IMG/VR virus record: IMGVR_UViG_3300045117_000478
Location: 1-28,322 of that record
Origin: a virus
Strand: one strand, 5' to 3'
DNA: 28,322 nucleotides
Positions 7,324 through 14,768 of the stretch are shown one piece after another (position 1 is the first letter of the stretch; the number at the start of each line of letters is the position of its first letter). Below the pieces are notes generated by a model. The model saw only the letters and a list, made by a program, of their open reading frames with translations, ran no database searches and was not told where the DNA came from. A program made the translations under genes and the position numbers.

Positions 7324-9663
7324 CTAGGTCAGGGCGAGCAGGGCGTCGTTGCCCGCCTGGACGATCGTCGCGGCGCCGCGAGGTCCGAGCGCCACGACGT
7401 TCGGGCGCTGCGACAGGGCGTCAGCGAGTCGGTCGTAGTCGATCTCCAGTGACGCGGGTTGCGGGGGTCCGGCGAAGTCGCCGAGCCGCGGCAATGGGAC
7501 GACGGCCTCCGGGCCGGCCTCGCCGATGATTGCCAGGGTCGCACGGTTGACGATGCCGCCCTCGGCGAGCATCGGGAGGTTGGGGGTGCGGATCGTCCAC
7601 TCGTCCGGCAGGCCGGGGATCGCGTCGGGGATGTCGATCGTCAGCGAGAAGTTATTCCACCAGCCGATGATGGTGTTCAGGGCGCCCTTGAAACCGTCCT
7701 TGATGACGTTCCACATTCCGCCCAGTGCCGACGTCACGCGGCCCGGCAGCCCGGTCAGGAAGCCGATCAGCGTGTTCCACTGGTTGACGATGCCGTTCTT
7801 GATGTTGACGAAGAACCCGACCACGGTGCCGACGATCGAGCGCATCCCGTTGAAGATGCCCTTGATGACGCCGACGACGGTCGAGATGTAGAGCCGGACC
7901 CCGTTGAGATAAAGCTCGACGCCCTTCTTGATGGCGCCAAAGATCGTTCCCCAGACGAGCTTGAAGCCGTTGAGGTAGAAGGTGAATACGGTCTTGACCG
8001 CGTTCATCGCCCACTCGATGCTCGACTTGATGGCGCCGAACACCGCCGCGGTGCCCGCCTTGATGGCCTCCCAGGCGCCGAGGACGACGTTGCGGAAGGT
8101 CTCGGACTTCTTCCAGGCCACGACGAAGGCCGCGACGAGGGCGACGATCAGCAGGATGACCGCGCCCACGGGGTTGGCCAGCAGTGCGCCATTGAGCGCC
8201 CACGTGACCGCGGCGACGGCCATCGTCGCGGTCCGCCAGGCTGCCATGACCGCGAGGTAGGCGCGCTGGATGGCCATGGTCGCCGCGAGCACGATCTTGT
8301 AGGCCGTGACCGCTGCGACCACTGCGCCGATGCCAGCGGCGATCGGGACGAGCACGTCCTGCCAGTCGTAGAACCACTCAACGGTGGCGGCGACGGCGCG
8401 CGCGGCAGCCGCGATGATGCGCGCGGCGACCCGCACGGCGACGTTGACCGCGGCAAAGGCGACCCCGAAGGCGACGAGGATGCCCGGCTTGGCCTGGACC
8501 AACAGGTCGCCGATGGTGCCGGCGACGCGCTGGATCGTGGGCCACAGGGCCGAGAACGCGGCTGCGAGGTTGGTGGCGACCTGGCGGATGGTCTCCATGA
8601 CGACCGCCATGGCTCGCTGGACGCCCTCGGACTGCGCGAAGGCGGCGATGGCCGGCAGGACGGTGTCGCGGACGTAGCCGGCGAACACGCCCAACTGCTC
8701 GCCCGCGGACCGGAACGCCTCGGCCATGTTCTCGCGGACCGTCGTGACGAGCGGCTCGAGGAAGGCGCGGACGCGCTGGATGATGGGCAGCACGACGCCA
8801 CGGGTCCGCTGGATGAAAGGATCCCAGCCCTCGGCGAGGGTGTTGAGGCCGCGGGCCGCGAACCCAGCGAGGGCGCCGAGGGGTGGCAGGGCACGCGCCG
8901 TGATCGTATCGCCGAGGGTGCCGATGGCGTGCTTGGCGAGTTCGATCTGACCCTCGGTGGTCTTGGCGTATGCCTCGCCAGAGCCGCCGAACTGGGACTC
9001 CAGCTCGGCGAGGATGATCTTCTGCGCGTCCATGGCGTTGCCGCCCTCGACCAGCGCCTTGATCTGCTCCTTCTGCTGCTCGGTGAAGGTGATGCCGACC
9101 CGAGACAGGGCAGAGATGCCCTTGATGGGGTCGTTGAGCGCCTTGCCGAGCTGGAGGGAGGCGGCCTTCATGTCGGTGCCGGTGGCGCGCGACAGGTCGG
9201 TCATGGCAACGACCGTCTGGTCGAAGATGTCGTTGCCCTTGCCCGCCTCGTTGCGGATGTTCTTGAACGTCAGGAGGAAGTTGGCGCCCTCCTGGATCGA
9301 CTCCGCCTCGGAGGCGGTCAGGTTCTCCAGCGAGCCCGCGAGGTCCTCGACGTGCTTGGCGGAGACGCCGGCCGCGCCGCCCGTCGACCGAATGACGGTC
9401 GCGGTCTGGGAGTTGATCCGCTCGATGCGCTGGAGGCTCTTGACGGAGTCGCTGACGAACTTGGTGACCGCACCCGCGGAGATGAGCGCGAGGGCGGGGC
9501 CGATGACCGACTTCAGGCCGGAGGTGAAAGAACCGCCGAACGAGCGGGACGCGTCGCGACCGACGCCAGTGAACTGGCGGCTGATGTCGCGCTGCGCCCC
9601 GCCCATCGACGGGACCAGCTCGTAGTACGCCGTTGCGAGTCGAGCGCCTCCACCTTCGGACAC
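7324..9663 (-). CDS. Tail tape measure protein
   Basis: A 779-residue protein and the longest gene in the window. It begins with a helical region of the kind usual in tape measures (MSEGGGARLATAYYELVP), has long alpha-helical stretches, and a hydrophobic block around residues 430-510 that includes NPVGAVILLIVALVAAFVVA. This block is typical of the membrane-inserting part of tape measures. Near the C-terminus it has AEGGIVNRATLAIIGEAGPE, a signature seen in many siphophage tape measures. Known tape measures set tail length; at about 0.15 nm per residue this one would give a tail near 115 nm, an inference. The GTG at 9663 has GAGGTGA five bases upstream and lies just after the chaperone genes. 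Confidence 0.93.
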   Translation of the reverse strand: MSEGGGARLATAYYELVPSMGGAQRDISRQFTGVGRDASRSFGGSFTSGLKSVIGPALALISAGAVTKFVSDSVKSLQRIERINSQTATVIRSTGGAAGVSAKHVEDLAGSLENLTASEAESIQEGANFLLTFKNIRNEAGKGNDIFDQTVVAMTDLSRATGTDMKAASLQLGKALNDPIKGISALSRVGITFTEQQKEQIKALVEGGNAMDAQKIILAELESQFGGSGEAYAKTTEGQIELAKHAIGTLGDTITARALPPLGALAGFAARGLNTLAEGWDPFIQRTRGVVLPIIQRVRAFLEPLVTTVRENMAEAFRSAGEQLGVFAGYVRDTVLPAIAAFAQSEGVQRAMAVVMETIRQVATNLAAAFSALWPTIQRVAGTIGDLLVQAKPGILVAFGVAFAAVNVAVRVAARIIAAAARAVAATVEWFYDWQDVLVPIAAGIGAVVAAVTAYKIVLAATMAIQRAYLAVMAAWRTATMAVAAVTWALNGALLANPVGAVILLIVALVAAFVVAWKKSETFRNVVLGAWEAIKAGTAAVFGAIKSSIEWAMNAVKTVFTFYLNGFKLVWGTIFGAIKKGVELYLNGVRLYISTVVGVIKGIFNGMRSIVGTVVGFFVNIKNGIVNQWNTLIGFLTGLPGRVTSALGGMWNVIKDGFKGALNTIIGWWNNFSLTIDIPDAIPGLPDEWTIRTPNLPMLAEGGIVNRATLAIIGEAGPEAVVPLPRLGDFAGPPQPASLEIDYDRLADALSQRPNVVALGPRGAATIVQAGNDALLALT

Positions 9664-9667
9664 AGGC

Positions 9668-10353
9668 TCACCTCGCTTGGGCTCGTCGTCGCTTCTCGGT
9701 CATGCGGCGCTCGAATTCCTCGATGGAGAGGACGTCGCCGCCATGGCTGGCCTTCTTGGGCTTCACGCCGGGCCGCTCGATGGGATCGGGGCCGCGTGCG
9801 CCGGGCTTCTGCGCTTCCTTGGTCTGCGCCCACTGGAGCCAGCGCAGCGCGTCGACAGCGGCGGCGAGGAGCTGCTCAGTGGCGCCCCAGGTCGCCGTCT
9901 CCGGCGAGGCGATCCGCACGACGGCGGACGAGGCGGGGGCGTGTTCGATGAGGATCCGCAGGTCTCGCCACGAGAGGGCGAGGGTGCCGAGATCCTCGAT
10001 GTGTCGACCGGACTGGAGGAGGTCGTACTCGACGGCCTCGCCATGCTTCCTCAGGAAGCGAGCGAGGCTTCGGATTCCCCCAGCTCGATCCCCGACGCCT
10101 CCTGCCACGCGAGCATGAACGCCTCGAACTGCTCGCTGTCCTCGAACTTCTCGAAAAGGTTCTGGCCGGGGAAGTACTCCTCGAAGAGGGCGACGACCAC
10201 CTCGGCGTCGGAGAGCCGCTCGAGCTTCATCGCCAGCGCCGGCTTGATGTACTTCATGAGCGGCACGTCGTACTTCTTGGACGACCCGGCGAACTTGAAC
10301 GCGAAGCGGTTCTGGGCGATCGACGCACGGGACTTGGGGACTTCGTAGACCAT
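9668..10353 (-). CDS. Tail assembly chaperone GT (-1 frameshift fusion)
   Basis: The longer of the two tail chaperones, made when ribosomes slip back one base near the end of the G gene. Residues 1-93 are the G protein; after slipping, translation continues in the other frame from about 10075 to the TGA at 9668, adding 135 residues (IRSLARFLRKHGEAVEYDLL...). The fusion totals 228 residues. The downstream frame has no start codon or ribosome-binding site of its own at the junction, which supports fusion over an independent gene. In lambda-like phages, G and GT bind the tape measure and guide tail-tube assembly. The pair lies between the major tail and tape measure genes, as expected. Confidence 0.85.
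10051..10353 (-). CDS. Tail assembly chaperone G
   Basis: A 100-residue helical protein (MVYEVPKSRASIAQNRFAFK at the start) ending in a short acidic tail, ELGESEASLAS. It is the abundant unshifted product of the pair and probably binds tail tube or tape measure during assembly. The ATG at 10353 is preceded by GAGGAG about seven bases upstream. It follows a hairpin after the major tail gene. Confidence 0.87.
   Translation of the reverse strand: MVYEVPKSRASIAQNRFAFKFAGSSKKYDVPLMKYIKPALAMKLERLSDAEVVVALFEEYFPGQNLFEKFEDSEQFEAFMLAWQEASGIELGESEASLAS
10075..10081 (-). promoter_or_regulatory. -1 ribosomal frameshift site GGGGGAA
   Basis: On the minus strand the heptamer G GGG GAA sits in frame as CTG GGG GAA, seven codons before the end of the G gene. 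The frame one base back is open for 135 codons downstream and carries the T domain. P-site GGG re-pairs perfectly after a -1 slip; A-site GAA re-pairs to GGA. Equivalent slippery heptamers govern G/GT ratios in other siphophages. A downstream stimulatory structure was not identified. Confidence 0.78.
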
Positions 10354-10393
10354 CGGTGGACTCCTCAGGTGGCTGTGGACTCGCTAGGTGGTG

Positions 10394-10435
10394 CAGGTGG
10401 CGGGCCGGGAGTCCACCCCAGCGGCCCGCCACCTG
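10394..10435 (-). terminator. Strong hairpin after the major tail gene
   Basis: A perfect 13-bp inverted repeat, CAGGTGGCGGGCC at 10394-10406 and its complement GGCCCGCCACCTG at 10423-10435, with a 16-base loop. It begins four bases after the major tail stop. There is no U-tract, so termination would be partial or the stem may protect or process the mRNA. Such an element would let the major tail protein be made in excess over the chaperones and tape measure. Confidence 0.7.
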
Positions 10436-10439
10436 GTCA

Positions 10440-11024
10440 TCAGGAGGACGCCTTGCGGCCGTCGTCCCAGTACTCGTAGAAGTAGGCGCCGCTGGCGTCG
10501 GGCAGCAGGTTGGCGGTGACGCCGCGGGCGGCGAGGGCCGAGTCCTGGTAGGTGACGTCGTCGGTCTCGGTGATCTGTACGTCGGGGAAGACGATCCGAC
10601 CGGTTGCGGTGCCGGAGAACATCTCCACGACCCAGACGTTGTGCGGCGACTGGGTGCCGAGCTTGCCGACGATGGCGAGCTTCTTGCCGGCGGAGGTGGT
10701 CGCCGCGGTGGTGGTGACGTTGTCGACGCCGTAGATGAGCTGCTGGGTGAGTTCGTTGAGGTACTCGGCGAGCGAGGTCGTCAGGGTGGCGGTCTGGCCG
10801 GTCTGCGCGACGATGATGGTGTCGCCGCCCCACGCCTGGATCGTCTCGGTCTCGCGACCCTCGGCGCGCGTGACGCCGTCCTCGGTGATGTAGCCGGGCG
10901 TCTTGTACGCGGCGTTGAGGTTGGTCGACTCGTTCATCGGGAGTGCGGTGCCGAGCGGGGCGACCCACAGGCCGCCCGTGACCTTCGGCTTCGCCACGAC
11001 CGCGTTGCTCGCGGTGTTGACCAT
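10440..11024 (-). CDS. Major tail protein
   Basis: A 194-residue protein beginning MVNTASNAVVAKPKVTGGLW. It is beta-rich with the length and layout of siphophage tail-tube subunits, including the stretch GRETETIQAWGGDTIIV and a Thr-rich middle. It follows the tail terminator gene and precedes the chaperones, the standard position for this gene. The ATG at 11024 has GAAAGGGG about seven bases upstream. The hairpin after the stop fits high expression. Confidence 0.87.
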   Translation of the reverse strand: MVNTASNAVVAKPKVTGGLWVAPLGTALPMNESTNLNAAYKTPGYITEDGVTRAEGRETETIQAWGGDTIIVAQTGQTATLTTSLAEYLNELTQQLIYGVDNVTTTAATTSAGKKLAIVGKLGTQSPHNVWVVEMFSGTATGRIVFPDVQITETDDVTYQDSALAARGVTANLLPDASGAYFYEYWDDGRKASS

Positions 11025-11059
11025 GGTGTGCCCCTTTCAGGCGAGTGCTTGGTTCGAGA

Positions 11060-11461
11060 TCAGGGGTGGACCGCGCCCCAGACGCGCACCTCGCCGGTGG
11101 AGGTGAACCGGGCCTGACTGGTCGTCGGGTCCGGCAGATTTTGGGGATAGGAGAAGCCGCGGGCTCCTCGGATGGCGCCGTCTTGCGAGCGGATGATCGA
11201 CAGCGTCAGGTCGCAGAGGCGGTACGCCTCGGCGCGCTTCTTCGCGTAGCCCTCGACGGTGATGAGCGGGGTGGCGGTGATGAAGGTTTCGCTCAGTCCA
11301 CCGATGGGTCGGATGACGACGAAGGCGCTGGGGTTGGGCACCTGGTTGTCGGCGGGGACGCCGGGGTAGGCCCGCGCTTCCTCGCCGAGCGCCGCCAGTT
11401 CGGTGTCGACAATCTCCTTGAGGACGGCGAAGACGTCGGCGAAGGTGATCCGCTCAGGCAC
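11060..11461 (-). CDS. Tail terminator protein
   Basis: A 133-residue protein starting VPERITFADVFAVLKEIVDT, a helix followed by alternating strands, as expected of tail terminators that cap the tail tube and bind the head connector. It lies just before the major tail gene, where this gene usually lies. The GTG at 11461 overlaps the preceding gene by 8 nt; the open frame upstream of it is an alanine/serine-rich shadow of that gene. Assignment is mainly by position and fold-like pattern. Confidence 0.72.
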   Translation of the reverse strand: MPERITFADVFAVLKEIVDTELAALGEEARAYPGVPADNQVPNPSAFVVIRPIGGLSETFITATPLITVEGYAKKRAEAYRLCDLTLSIIRSQDGAIRGARGFSYPQNLPDPTTSQARFTSTGEVRVWGAVHP

Positions 11462-11723
11462 GGCCGGCGTCCAGCGCGGAGGACAGCGAACGGTTGGTGG
11501 CCTCAGCGCGCATGGCCTCGTAGTCGGCGGTGACGACGACGACGCGTGCGCGGGAGTTGTTCTCGGTGCGGATGACGCGGTACTCGCCGCCGGCCGCGGA
11601 GGCTGCGTCGGCGATGGCTTGGCCGCGGCGCTCGAGTTCGTCGGCGACGGGGGCGCTCTTGCGGAACTGGTTAAAGCCTTCGTTGTGGAACTCGACGCGG
11701 GTGATGCGGACCGAGTCGGCCAT
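11454..11723 (-). CDS. HK97 gp10-like neck protein
   Basis: An 89-residue protein with the pattern of the HK97 gp10-like family: an initial strand (VRITRVEFHNEGFNQF), a helix containing VADELERRGQAIADAA, and a strand region containing ARVVVVTADYEAM, ending in a helix with ALDAGR. In siphophages this family sits at the neck between head and tail. The ATG at 11723 is preceded by GGGAGGG five bases upstream. Confidence 0.77.
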   Translation of the reverse strand: MADSVRITRVEFHNEGFNQFRKSAPVADELERRGQAIADAASAAGGEYRVIRTENNSRARVVVVTADYEAMRAEATNRSLSSALDAGRA

Positions 11724-11724
11724 G

Positions 11725-12042
11725 TCAGCCCTCCCAGCGCTCGAACAAGATGACGTCGTGGGCTAGTGCGCCCTGCTCCCAGCGCTGCGGCTCCCCGGCG
11801 ACGCGGTAGAGCTGGCCGTTGAAGCGGGCGAAGTCGGTGGCGCGGACGTCGTGGCCGGGGGGCGCCCAGGCGGTCCACGCGATGCGGCGCGCCTCACGAC
11901 CCTGGAGCGTCTCGGTGCCGGTGATCGGCTGGATGGAGCAGCCGCGGACCACGAGGGAGTCGGGCGTGGCGTCGAAGTCGTATTCGCCCTCGGTGTCGAC
12001 CGGGTAGCGCTCGCGCGTGAAGGTCTGGGCGCCGAGGATCAC
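11725..12042 (-). CDS. Head closure/stopper-like connector
   Basis: A 105-residue, beta-rich protein starting MILGAQTFTRERYPVDT. Its size, its WTAWAPPGHDVRATD region and its place between the adaptor and gp10-like genes fit a head-completion stopper that closes the portal channel after packaging. The GTG at 12042 overlaps the preceding stop as GTGA. The call rests on position and composition. Confidence 0.68.
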   Translation of the reverse strand: MILGAQTFTRERYPVDTEGEYDFDATPDSLVVRGCSIQPITGTETLQGREARRIAWTAWAPPGHDVRATDFARFNGQLYRVAGEPQRWEQGALAHDVILFERWEG

Positions 12043-12518
12043 GGCAGTCCCGGGAGGCGGTAGGCGTCGAGTGCGGCGCGATCGAACGCGGTGAGCGAGC
12101 CGCCGATACTGACTCCGTCGGAGGCGGTGCCGTAGCGGACCTGTCCGACCTGGGCGAGCATCCCGACGTCGTTGAGCGCGCGGTCGACGATGCGGTCGAT
12201 GACTGCGGCGACCTCGTCGGGCATGGTCTCAAAGCCGTGGTTGAGGGTGACGCTGATTCCGCCGAAGCGGTGGGACCAGCAGCCGGCGCGGAGCTTGAGG
12301 AGGCCGGCGGTCGACCAGTCATAGGCGTCGGAGGCGATCGTGGCGCCGTCGTTCTGCACGGTGGTGATCGCGTTGATGTGGAGTGTCGGCAGGACGAGCG
12401 TGCGTGCCCCGTTGCCGTCGATGCGGAGCGTCTCGTCGGCGGCGGGCGCGATGATCCATCCGCAGTAGCGCCGGACGAGGGCCTCGGCCTGCTTCATGGC
12501 GTCAACCTCAGTGGGCAT
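12039..12518 (-). CDS. Head-tail connector (adaptor)
   Basis: A 159-residue protein with a helical N-terminus (EVDAMKQAEALVRRYCGW), a central beta section (RIDGNGARTLVLPTLHINAI, then YDWSTAGLLKLRAG) and a C-terminal helical part (PDEVAAVIDRIVDRALND). This is the layout of gp6-like adaptors that bind the portal. The ATG at 12518 is preceded by GGCGGAG. Confidence 0.78.
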   Translation of the reverse strand: MPTEVDAMKQAEALVRRYCGWIIAPAADETLRIDGNGARTLVLPTLHINAITTVQNDGATIASDAYDWSTAGLLKLRAGCWSHRFGGISVTLNHGFETMPDEVAAVIDRIVDRALNDVGMLAQVGQVRYGTASDGVSIGGSLTAFDRAALDAYRLPGLP

Positions 12519-12546
12519 CGCTCCGCCTTTCGCCGAGGGGTGGTGA

Positions 12547-12575
12547 CGGTGGGCCGACGTGCTGCCGGCCCACCG
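12547..12575 (-). terminator. Hairpin downstream of the capsid cassette
   Basis: CGGTGGGCCG at 12547-12556 pairs perfectly with CGGCCCACCG at 12566-12575 across a nine-base loop. It lies six bases after the stop of the 51-residue gene that follows the capsid gene. As with the stem after the major tail gene there is no U-tract. It may damp expression of connector genes relative to capsid protein. Confidence 0.62.
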
Positions 12576-12581
12576 CCGGGG

Positions 12582-12737
12582 TCAGGACTCCTTGGTGCGC
12601 GGAGTGCGTGACTTGTTGCTCGGGGCGGGTGCCGCCTTGGTGACGGGCTTGGCCGCGTCGCCGAGCTGCTTGGCGTCCTCGTCGGACAGGAGCACGGTGT
12701 GTTCGAGTCCGCCGATCGTGACCCGGTACTCCTTCAT
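12582..12737 (-). CDS. Small hypothetical protein after the capsid gene
   Basis: A 51-residue protein, MKEYRVTIGGLEHTVLLSDE at the start, ending in a Lys/Pro/Ala-rich tail. Its start overlaps the capsid stop as TGATG, so it is coupled to it. The N-terminus looks like a short beta hairpin, and the tail is basic and disordered. Short genes of this kind are frequent immediately after capsid genes in actinobacterial phages; their function is unknown. Confidence 0.68.
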   Translation of the reverse strand: MKEYRVTIGGLEHTVLLSDEDAKQLGDAAKPVTKAAPAPSNKSRTPRTKES

Positions 12738-13978
12738 CAGGCCGGGTCGGTGTCGGAGAGGGTGACCTTCACGATCGCGGCGGGGATGCGGGCGGCCAGG
12801 GCCACGCGCTCCTCGATGCGGGTCGTGATGAGGTTGTTGGTGAAGTCGTCCACGTGGGAGTTGGTCGACTCCACCCGCACACCACCCTTGCGGTAGACCG
12901 TCGTCGAGGCCGCGAAGGCGCCGACGACCGCCGTGTTTGCGGCGACGGCCGCGGTGACGATGGTGCGCAGGCCCCACAGCGGCGGCTGCTCGATCAGGCC
13001 ACCGTTGCCGTACTGGCCGGCGAAGAAGCCGCCGCCGAAGTACTGGCCGTTGGCGTCCGTGCTGAGCCGGAGCTGCTGGTAGTCGGCCGGATTGATGATG
13101 ATCGCGTCGGCGGTGAGGCCGGTCGCGGTCTGCACCTTCGTCATCGCCCGGAAGAGGGCGTCGGCGTTGTCGGTGTTGTTGGCGGCCGTCTCGGTCTGGA
13201 TGCCGGAGCGGTTGAGCAGGCCCAGGACGGTGGAGCCGGTGCCGGGGCCGTTGAGGAGCTGGTTCTCCTCGGCGAGCGCCAGCAGGTAGAGGCCCCGCTG
13301 GTTGATCTCGGACTGCCAGAACGGGAAGTCCTCGACCATCTCGTCGGTGAACTTCATGAACCCGGGGATCTTCTTGAGCGCGTCGGTGCGCGTCGTCGGG
13401 TCCGCGAAGTGGAGCTGCGGCTTGGCGCCGCCCTCAGCGACGGTGGCGAAGGAGCCCTCGACCGCGCCCTCGACGAGGTAGGTGACCGCGTTGCCGCTGA
13501 GCGTGCCGGAGCCGAGGACGTCGGAGACGACCGGGCGACGGAACGCGCGCACGATGGTGCGGTCGTAGTCGGTGCCCCACGGCGCGAGGCTGCCGGGCGT
13601 GGCGTTGGTGTCCGTGGCTGCCTTCTGGCCGCCGGGCGTCCACTCGGGCAGGGCGACCGTGTGGCCGGAGACCGACTTGAGGCGCTCCAGGTCCGTCTTG
13701 CTGACGGTCTTCACGAAGTGCTCACCGAGCGACTTCGCAGCCTCGGGCTTGTCGCCCTCGTCGCTCGAGGCGTCGGGGGCGATGCCGCCGATGCGGGCCA
13801 GGAGGGCGCTCGACTTCTCGGCGCTCTTGATCTTGCCCTCCAGCTCGTCCGCCTTGGCGAGCTGCTGGTCGACCTCCGCGATCTCGTCGGGGGTCAGGTC
13901 TCGCTGGGCCGCCTTGGCCTGCTCCGCGATGTCACGGGCGGCCTGGAGGGCGGCCTCGCGCTGCTGCTTGAGGTTCAT
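12737..13978 (-). CDS. Major capsid protein (HK97 fold)
   Basis: A 413-residue protein. Residues 1-70 are charged and helical (MNLKQQREAALQAARDIAEQ), typical of the N-terminal scaffold-like delta domain that HK97-type proteases remove. The rest carries an HK97-type pattern, including APWGTDYDRTIVRAFRR, VTYLVEGAVEGS, and the P-domain helix with LYLLALAEENQLLNGPGTGS. It ends in TRIEERVALAARIPAAIVKV. The ATG at 13978 has AAGGAACTGAGG just upstream and a frameshifted longer frame upstream is a shadow of the protease. Neighbouring protease and portal genes confirm the assignment. Confidence 0.94.
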   Translation of the reverse strand: MNLKQQREAALQAARDIAEQAKAAQRDLTPDEIAEVDQQLAKADELEGKIKSAEKSSALLARIGGIAPDASSDEGDKPEAAKSLGEHFVKTVSKTDLERLKSVSGHTVALPEWTPGGQKAATDTNATPGSLAPWGTDYDRTIVRAFRRPVVSDVLGSGTLSGNAVTYLVEGAVEGSFATVAEGGAKPQLHFADPTTRTDALKKIPGFMKFTDEMVEDFPFWQSEINQRGLYLLALAEENQLLNGPGTGSTVLGLLNRSGIQTETAANNTDNADALFRAMTKVQTATGLTADAIIINPADYQQLRLSTDANGQYFGGGFFAGQYGNGGLIEQPPLWGLRTIVTAAVAANTAVVGAFAASTTVYRKGGVRVESTNSHVDDFTNNLITTRIEERVALAARIPAAIVKVTLSDTDPA

Positions 13979-13980
13979 CC

Positions 13981-14757
13981 TCAGTTCCTTTCTCGAATGG
14001 AAATGACCGCCAGGACTGAGTCGACGGACGGTGCTCGCTTCGGCTCCTCGTCGGGCACGGACGACTTGGCCGCGGGCGGCTCCTCGTCGCTGGCGCCGGA
14101 CTTGGCTTCGGCGGTTCCGCTGGCCTGCTTCTCCTGGTCGTCGCCGCTGCCCAGGGAGGACAGGACGGCGTCGATCGCGTCGCGTGCCTCGCGCAACGCG
14201 GTCTCGTTCTTGGCCGACAGCGTGCGGCCGGCCTTCATCTCGGTCTGCGTGAGCGCAGAGGCGGCCGACTTCACCGCGACCACCGAGGTGTCCTGGTTCG
14301 CGCCGATGGGCACGAAGCTGAACTCGTAGACCTTGAGCTTGCGCAGCTCGTTGGCCTTGACGCCGTCGACCTCGATCTGGCCCTCGTCCTCGACGTCGAA
14401 CGCGAAGGAGAGCTGGCTGAGACGGCGGCCCTTGACGAGTCGGTAGACCTGCGGCCCCTTGGGGGAGTCGAGGTCGAACACGCCCTTGACCCACCAGCCG
14501 TGCTCGTCCTCGCCCATGTCGAGGGCGCCGGCCACGAAGTAGTCGGGGTCGTCGAGGCGGTGGCCGTAGAGCCCGGGCAGCGTGTTGCCCGACTCCTTCC
14601 ACGCCTCGATGGTGTCGAGGAACGCGCCCTTGGCGACGACGTCGCCGTAGGAGTCGGGCGTCCGGGTGAACGTCGAGGGGTAGACGAGGAACTCACCTTC
14701 GGCGAGGCCGTCGTCGGGTCCGGCCTTGAACTTGACCGGGACTTCCTTGACTCGCAT
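13981..14757 (-). CDS. Prohead protease (S78/HK97 family)
   Basis: A 258-residue protein. The catalytic domain is residues 1-165. It contains LPGLYGH with His66 and LSQLSFAFDVED with Ser117, the two residues expected in HK97-type prohead proteases (LSIGF-like serine motif). The remaining C-terminal part is acidic and repetitive (ASDEEPPAAKSSVPDEEP) and probably helps scaffold binding. The enzyme cleaves the capsid delta domain and itself during prohead maturation. The ATG at 14757 is preceded by AGGCGGG. Longer upstream frames overlap the portal gene. Confidence 0.9.
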   Translation of the reverse strand: MRVKEVPVKFKAGPDDGLAEGEFLVYPSTFTRTPDSYGDVVAKGAFLDTIEAWKESGNTLPGLYGHRLDDPDYFVAGALDMGEDEHGWWVKGVFDLDSPKGPQVYRLVKGRRLSQLSFAFDVEDEGQIEVDGVKANELRKLKVYEFSFVPIGANQDTSVVAVKSAASALTQTEMKAGRTLSAKNETALREARDAIDAVLSSLGSGDDQEKQASGTAEAKSGASDEEPPAAKSSVPDEEPKRAPSVDSVLAVISIRERN

Positions 14758-14768
14758 GGTCCCGCCTC

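Noticed and set aside
7264-7452. Plus-strand frame with a leader-like hydrophobic start (MRHLVVLPLLALLPLAVRGV)
   Set aside because: It runs antisense into the tape measure gene, has no ribosome-binding site and no neighbours on that strand.
7459-9951. 830-codon plus-strand open frame antisense to the tape measure gene
   Set aside because: Composition is Asp/Gly/Arg-rich and mirrors the minus-strand codon bias of a high-GC genome; the opposite strand encodes a recognisable tape measure and there is no ribosome-binding site.
12854-14329. 491-codon plus-strand frame opposite the capsid and protease genes
   Set aside because: It is the third-position GC shadow of the capsid and protease genes, with no domain pattern.
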